A stretch of DNA of 7,554 nucleotides from assembly GCA_020024515.1 (NCBI GenBank), contig JAHHTR010000103.1:1-7554 (forward strand), given 5' to 3'. Below are positions 5,704 through 7,554 of this stretch, in pieces. This stretch comes from Angelakisella sp. (GTDB lineage: Bacteria > Bacillota > Clostridia > Oscillospirales > Ruminococcaceae). The translations under genes and the position numbers were made by a program. The notes under the pieces are model-generated. The model made no database searches. It was not told the DNA's origin and saw only the letters and a list, made by a program, of their open reading frames with translations. Each line of letters opens with the position of its first letter. Position 1 is the stretch's first letter.

Positions 5704-5742
5704 AACATAGGCACACGTATTAAAAATATCATTGCCTATGTT
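5704..5742 (+). terminator. Probable terminator hairpin after the regulator gene
   Basis: A perfect 10-bp stem (AACATAGGCA at 5704-5713 with TGCCTATGTT at 5733-5742) starts 20 bases after the regulator stop codon. The 19-base loop can form a small inner A/U stem. The T-tract downstream is interrupted (TTATGTTTTA), so termination efficiency is uncertain. Confidence 0.55.
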
Positions 5743-5753
5743 ATGTTTTATAT

Positions 5754-5814
5754 AAATGACAAGTAATAAGCTTTTCTTCTAGCAATAAAAATTAAAGTTT
5801 ATCATTTGTCATTT
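5754..5814. repeat. Long imperfect inverted repeat (21-position arms)
   Basis: Bases 5754-5774 face 5794-5814. Nine outer pairs (AAATGACAA/TTGTCATTT) are followed by a G-U, a U-A, one A-C mismatch and nine inner pairs including one G-U. The loop is 19 bases. Five T residues (5812-5816) end the right arm on the plus strand. It may be a second terminator, a structured RNA, or the trace of a small palindromic mobile element. Confidence 0.6.
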
Positions 5815-5821
5815 TTGTTCA

Positions 5822-5857
5822 TATATTTACAAATTATGTATGTTTTTTGTAAATATA
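5822..5857. repeat. Perfect 12-bp inverted repeat
   Basis: TATATTTACAAA (5822-5833) is exactly complementary to TTTGTAAATATA (5846-5857) around a 12-base loop. The stem is nearly all A/T, so it would be only moderately stable as RNA. It begins eight bases after the preceding hairpin. Confidence 0.55.
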
Positions 5858-5890
5858 CATATATAAACTGCTTTGCAATAACTGAATTAT

Positions 5891-5973
5891 ACAATAAATA
5901 ACCCTTTTATGAGCGCTACGAAAAGTTTTTAACCACATTACTTTTTCATGCTACACATAAAGGGGTTATTGTT
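5891..5973. repeat. Complex 83-nt hairpin with AATAACCC/GGGGTTATT stem
   Basis: Bases 5897-5911 pair with 5956-5970 over 15 positions (one G-U). ACAAT at 5891-5895 is an alternative outer partner for the distal arm. The 44-base interior can form a further short stem (5912-5915 with 5949-5952) and an apical stem (5921-5926 with 5940-5945). It lies about 60 bases beyond the stop of the minus-strand sugar transferase gene and could terminate that gene, but the minus-strand side lacks a good T-tract. The branched layout also resembles structured ends of small mobile elements. Confidence 0.55.
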
Positions 5974-6032
5974 ATGCCATAATTTTTTTATTAAGCTTAT
6001 ATTTTTCGCACTGATAAAAGATAAACTCTAAA

Positions 6033-7466
6033 TCAAACTTCTTCAACTTCTGTTGTTTTATCTTTTTTCTCTGCTATAACTAATTGTTCTTTGTTTGACA
6101 TTCCACCAAAAATTGTCATAAACAAAATTTTTATATCAAGTAACCATGTCCAATTTTCTATGTACCAAATATCGTATTTTATTCTATCCTCTATACTTGT
6201 ATCTCCACGCAAACCATTTACCTGTGCCCAACCTGTTATACCTGGACGCACCTGCTGACGTACCAAATATAGTGGTATTTCTTCCTTAAAATGTTCAACA
6301 TGATGAGGTATCTCGGGACGTGGTCCGACAATACTCATAGAATTAAAAAGCACATTAAAAAGTTGTGGTAATTCATCACAACTATATTTTCTGATTAATG
6401 CACCAAACTTTGTTTTACGTGGGTCATTGTCTGTTGTCCATGCTGTGTTTTCTTTATCTGTTATTCGCATACTGCGAAACTTATACATAGTAAATGGCTT
6501 TTTATTAAGACCTATTCTTTTTTGTTTAAATAAAATAGGTCCCGGACTTGATAGTTTTACACCTATTGCTATTATCAGCATAAGTGGTGATGTCAATATA
6601 ATTGCCACTAAACTTACCACTATGTCAAATACTCTTTTATAAAAAGCATTAAATGGATTATCAAGAGGTATTGAACGAATATTTATAAGCTTTGTATTGC
6701 CTACTACATAAACAGATGGGTGAGAAGGTATATAATCATTATAAAAAGGTATTATATTTGTGCGTACACCTTGTTTTTCACAAGCTGAAATTACCATTTC
6801 CATATATATATTTTCATGTGGTTCAAGTGCTATAACTACTTCATCAACTTCGTTATTTTCAAGTATTTCATTCAAATTTTCATACGACCCCAGTTGCTTT
6901 CCCAAATTTTCTTTACTTACTTTGGAAACATATCCGGCTATTTTAAATCCCAAATGTGTTTCTTTTTCAACAGATTTTTTGTATTCAAATGCAAGATGTC
7001 CATTTCCGACAATAACAATATGCTTTATATTATAACCTTTTTTTCTGTAATATCTCAGTATCATACGTAACACAATACGTTTAGTTACAATCACAGTCGT
7101 TGATATACAATAAAATATAAATAACATCAAACGTGAAAAATCAGTATAACGTAGTATATATAAAAGACTTGCAAGCATTAAAAAACATATGGTATTTACA
7201 AAAATTATAAGCACCACTTCTTTTGCTAATTGCAGAACTCTTTGTGACCTATATAATTTTGTAAACGCATAAGTTATTATTAAAAAGCACGAAAAAATAG
7301 CAATTAACGACAAATATTTTTTATTGAAAGCAAGACCTAAATTTGGATTATCACCATACATAAATCCTACACGAATAAATCCGGCTATTACATACGATAA
7401 AAAAATCAATACATAATCTGATATTACATTTATCGCATTAAATGTTTTTTGGTATTTTTTAATCAT
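6033..7466 (-). CDS. Polyprenyl-phosphate glycosylphosphotransferase (exopolysaccharide initiation)
   Basis: Integral membrane enzyme that transfers a sugar-1-phosphate from a nucleotide sugar to undecaprenyl phosphate, the first committed step of capsule or exopolysaccharide repeat-unit synthesis (WcaJ/CpsE/PssY type). It has 477 residues. Four N-terminal membrane segments lie at about 12-32, 50-71, 82-105 and 109-127. A Rossmann-like CoA_binding_3 region starts at HIVIVGNGHLAFEYKK (149-164). A membrane-inserted helix at 281-303 precedes the bacterial sugar transferase domain, with KFRSM (329-333), DELPQ (364-368, the catalytic Asp-Glu), GPRPE (381-385) and RPGITGWAQVNG (407-418). The ATG at 7466 has GGAGA seven bases upstream. 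The sugar (glucose or galactose are common) cannot be read from the sequence. It converges on the regulator gene and has no evident link to uronate catabolism; it probably belongs to a cluster beyond the right edge. Confidence 0.94.
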   Translation of the reverse strand: MIKKYQKTFNAINVISDYVLIFLSYVIAGFIRVGFMYGDNPNLGLAFNKKYLSLIAIFSCFLIITYAFTKLYRSQRVLQLAKEVVLIIFVNTICFLMLASLLYILRYTDFSRLMLFIFYCISTTVIVTKRIVLRMILRYYRKKGYNIKHIVIVGNGHLAFEYKKSVEKETHLGFKIAGYVSKVSKENLGKQLGSYENLNEILENNEVDEVVIALEPHENIYMEMVISACEKQGVRTNIIPFYNDYIPSHPSVYVVGNTKLINIRSIPLDNPFNAFYKRVFDIVVSLVAIILTSPLMLIIAIGVKLSSPGPILFKQKRIGLNKKPFTMYKFRSMRITDKENTAWTTDNDPRKTKFGALIRKYSCDELPQLFNVLFNSMSIVGPRPEIPHHVEHFKEEIPLYLVRQQVRPGITGWAQVNGLRGDTSIEDRIKYDIWYIENWTWLLDIKILFMTIFGGMSNKEQLVIAEKKDKTTEVEEV

Positions 7467-7483
7467 ATAAATTCTCCATAAAT

Positions 7484-7501
7484 CATACTTATAACAGTAT
7501 G
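7484..7501. promoter_or_regulatory. Small dyad upstream of the sugar transferase gene
   Basis: CATACT (7484-7489) and AGTATG (7496-7501) flank six bases. On the minus strand this encloses TATAAG, a possible -10 element, without a well-placed -35. It may be an operator or leader hairpin. The remaining bases to 7554 show no gene and no convincing promoter. Confidence 0.3.
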
Positions 7502-7554
7502 CCTAACTTATCGCATTTATCAATTTTGTATTCACTTAAATTACATTAATATCC

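Larger units (their letters stand above)
5684..6032. other. Gene-free convergent intergenic region with four successive hairpins
   Basis: About 350 bases between the 3' ends of two converging genes. No reading frame worth calling was seen. The stretch is dominated by inverted repeats at 5704-5742, 5754-5814, 5822-5857 and about 5891-5973, followed by T7 (5984-5990) and a small TAAGCTTA palindrome (5992-5999). Some of this must serve to end transcription from both sides, but the total structure exceeds what two ordinary terminators need. Confidence 0.7.

Noticed and set aside
6427..7070. Plus-strand open frames opposite the sugar transferase gene
   Set aside because: Antisense shadows: low-complexity Phe/Ser/Ile composition and no recognised motif.

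Overview
The window is AT-rich. Its coding strands carry strong Gram-positive-type ribosome binding sites (AAGGAG, GGAGG) and canonical sigma-A-type promoters. The gene content and fusion architecture (KduI, an IdnO-like short-chain dehydrogenase, KdgK, and a KDPG aldolase with a C-terminal VOC module) suggest a low-GC anaerobic Firmicute, most likely a gut clostridium of Lachnospiraceae type. That placement comes from family resemblance, not from a search.

The main content (118-4993) is a compact uronate catabolism locus. Five minus-strand genes run from about 4656 down to 118: a cytoplasmic discoidin (F5/8 type C) protein, kduI, an SDR acting as KduD, kdgK and eda. The four enzymes form a continuous pathway from 5-keto-4-deoxyuronate, the product of pectin or glycosaminoglycan lyases, through 2,5-diketo-3-deoxygluconate, 2-keto-3-deoxygluconate (KDG) and KDPG to pyruvate plus glyceraldehyde-3-phosphate. 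The discoidin protein has no obvious assigned step. An intrinsic terminator-like hairpin between the SDR gene and kdgK divides the unit into an upstream and a downstream half. kdgK and eda overlap by four bases (ATGA).

A divergent plus-strand gene (4994-5683) encodes a GntR/FadR-type (FCD) regulator. The region between it and the operon contains a good promoter in each direction and three GTATAC-centred dyads. One dyad lies on each predicted transcription start and one lies upstream of the operon -35 box. This is the layout expected for a local, autoregulated, inducer-responsive repressor.

The stretch 5684-6032 lies between convergent genes. It holds no gene but has four inverted repeats in succession, including a 21-position imperfect stem and an 83-nt complex hairpin. 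Beyond it, on the minus strand, is a membrane polyprenyl-phosphate glycosylphosphotransferase (6033-7466) that starts exopolysaccharide or capsule repeat-unit synthesis. It appears unrelated to uronate use and probably belongs to a polysaccharide cluster continuing to the right.

The first 117 bases hold no assignable gene. They may contain the tail of a plus-strand gene or mobile element that ends in a small hairpin with a T-tract. No tRNA, rRNA, CRISPR array or intact insertion sequence was seen. The closest thing to something undescribed is the combination of the cytoplasmic discoidin protein and the aldolase-VOC fusion inside one KDG operon, plus the unexplained hairpin cluster.
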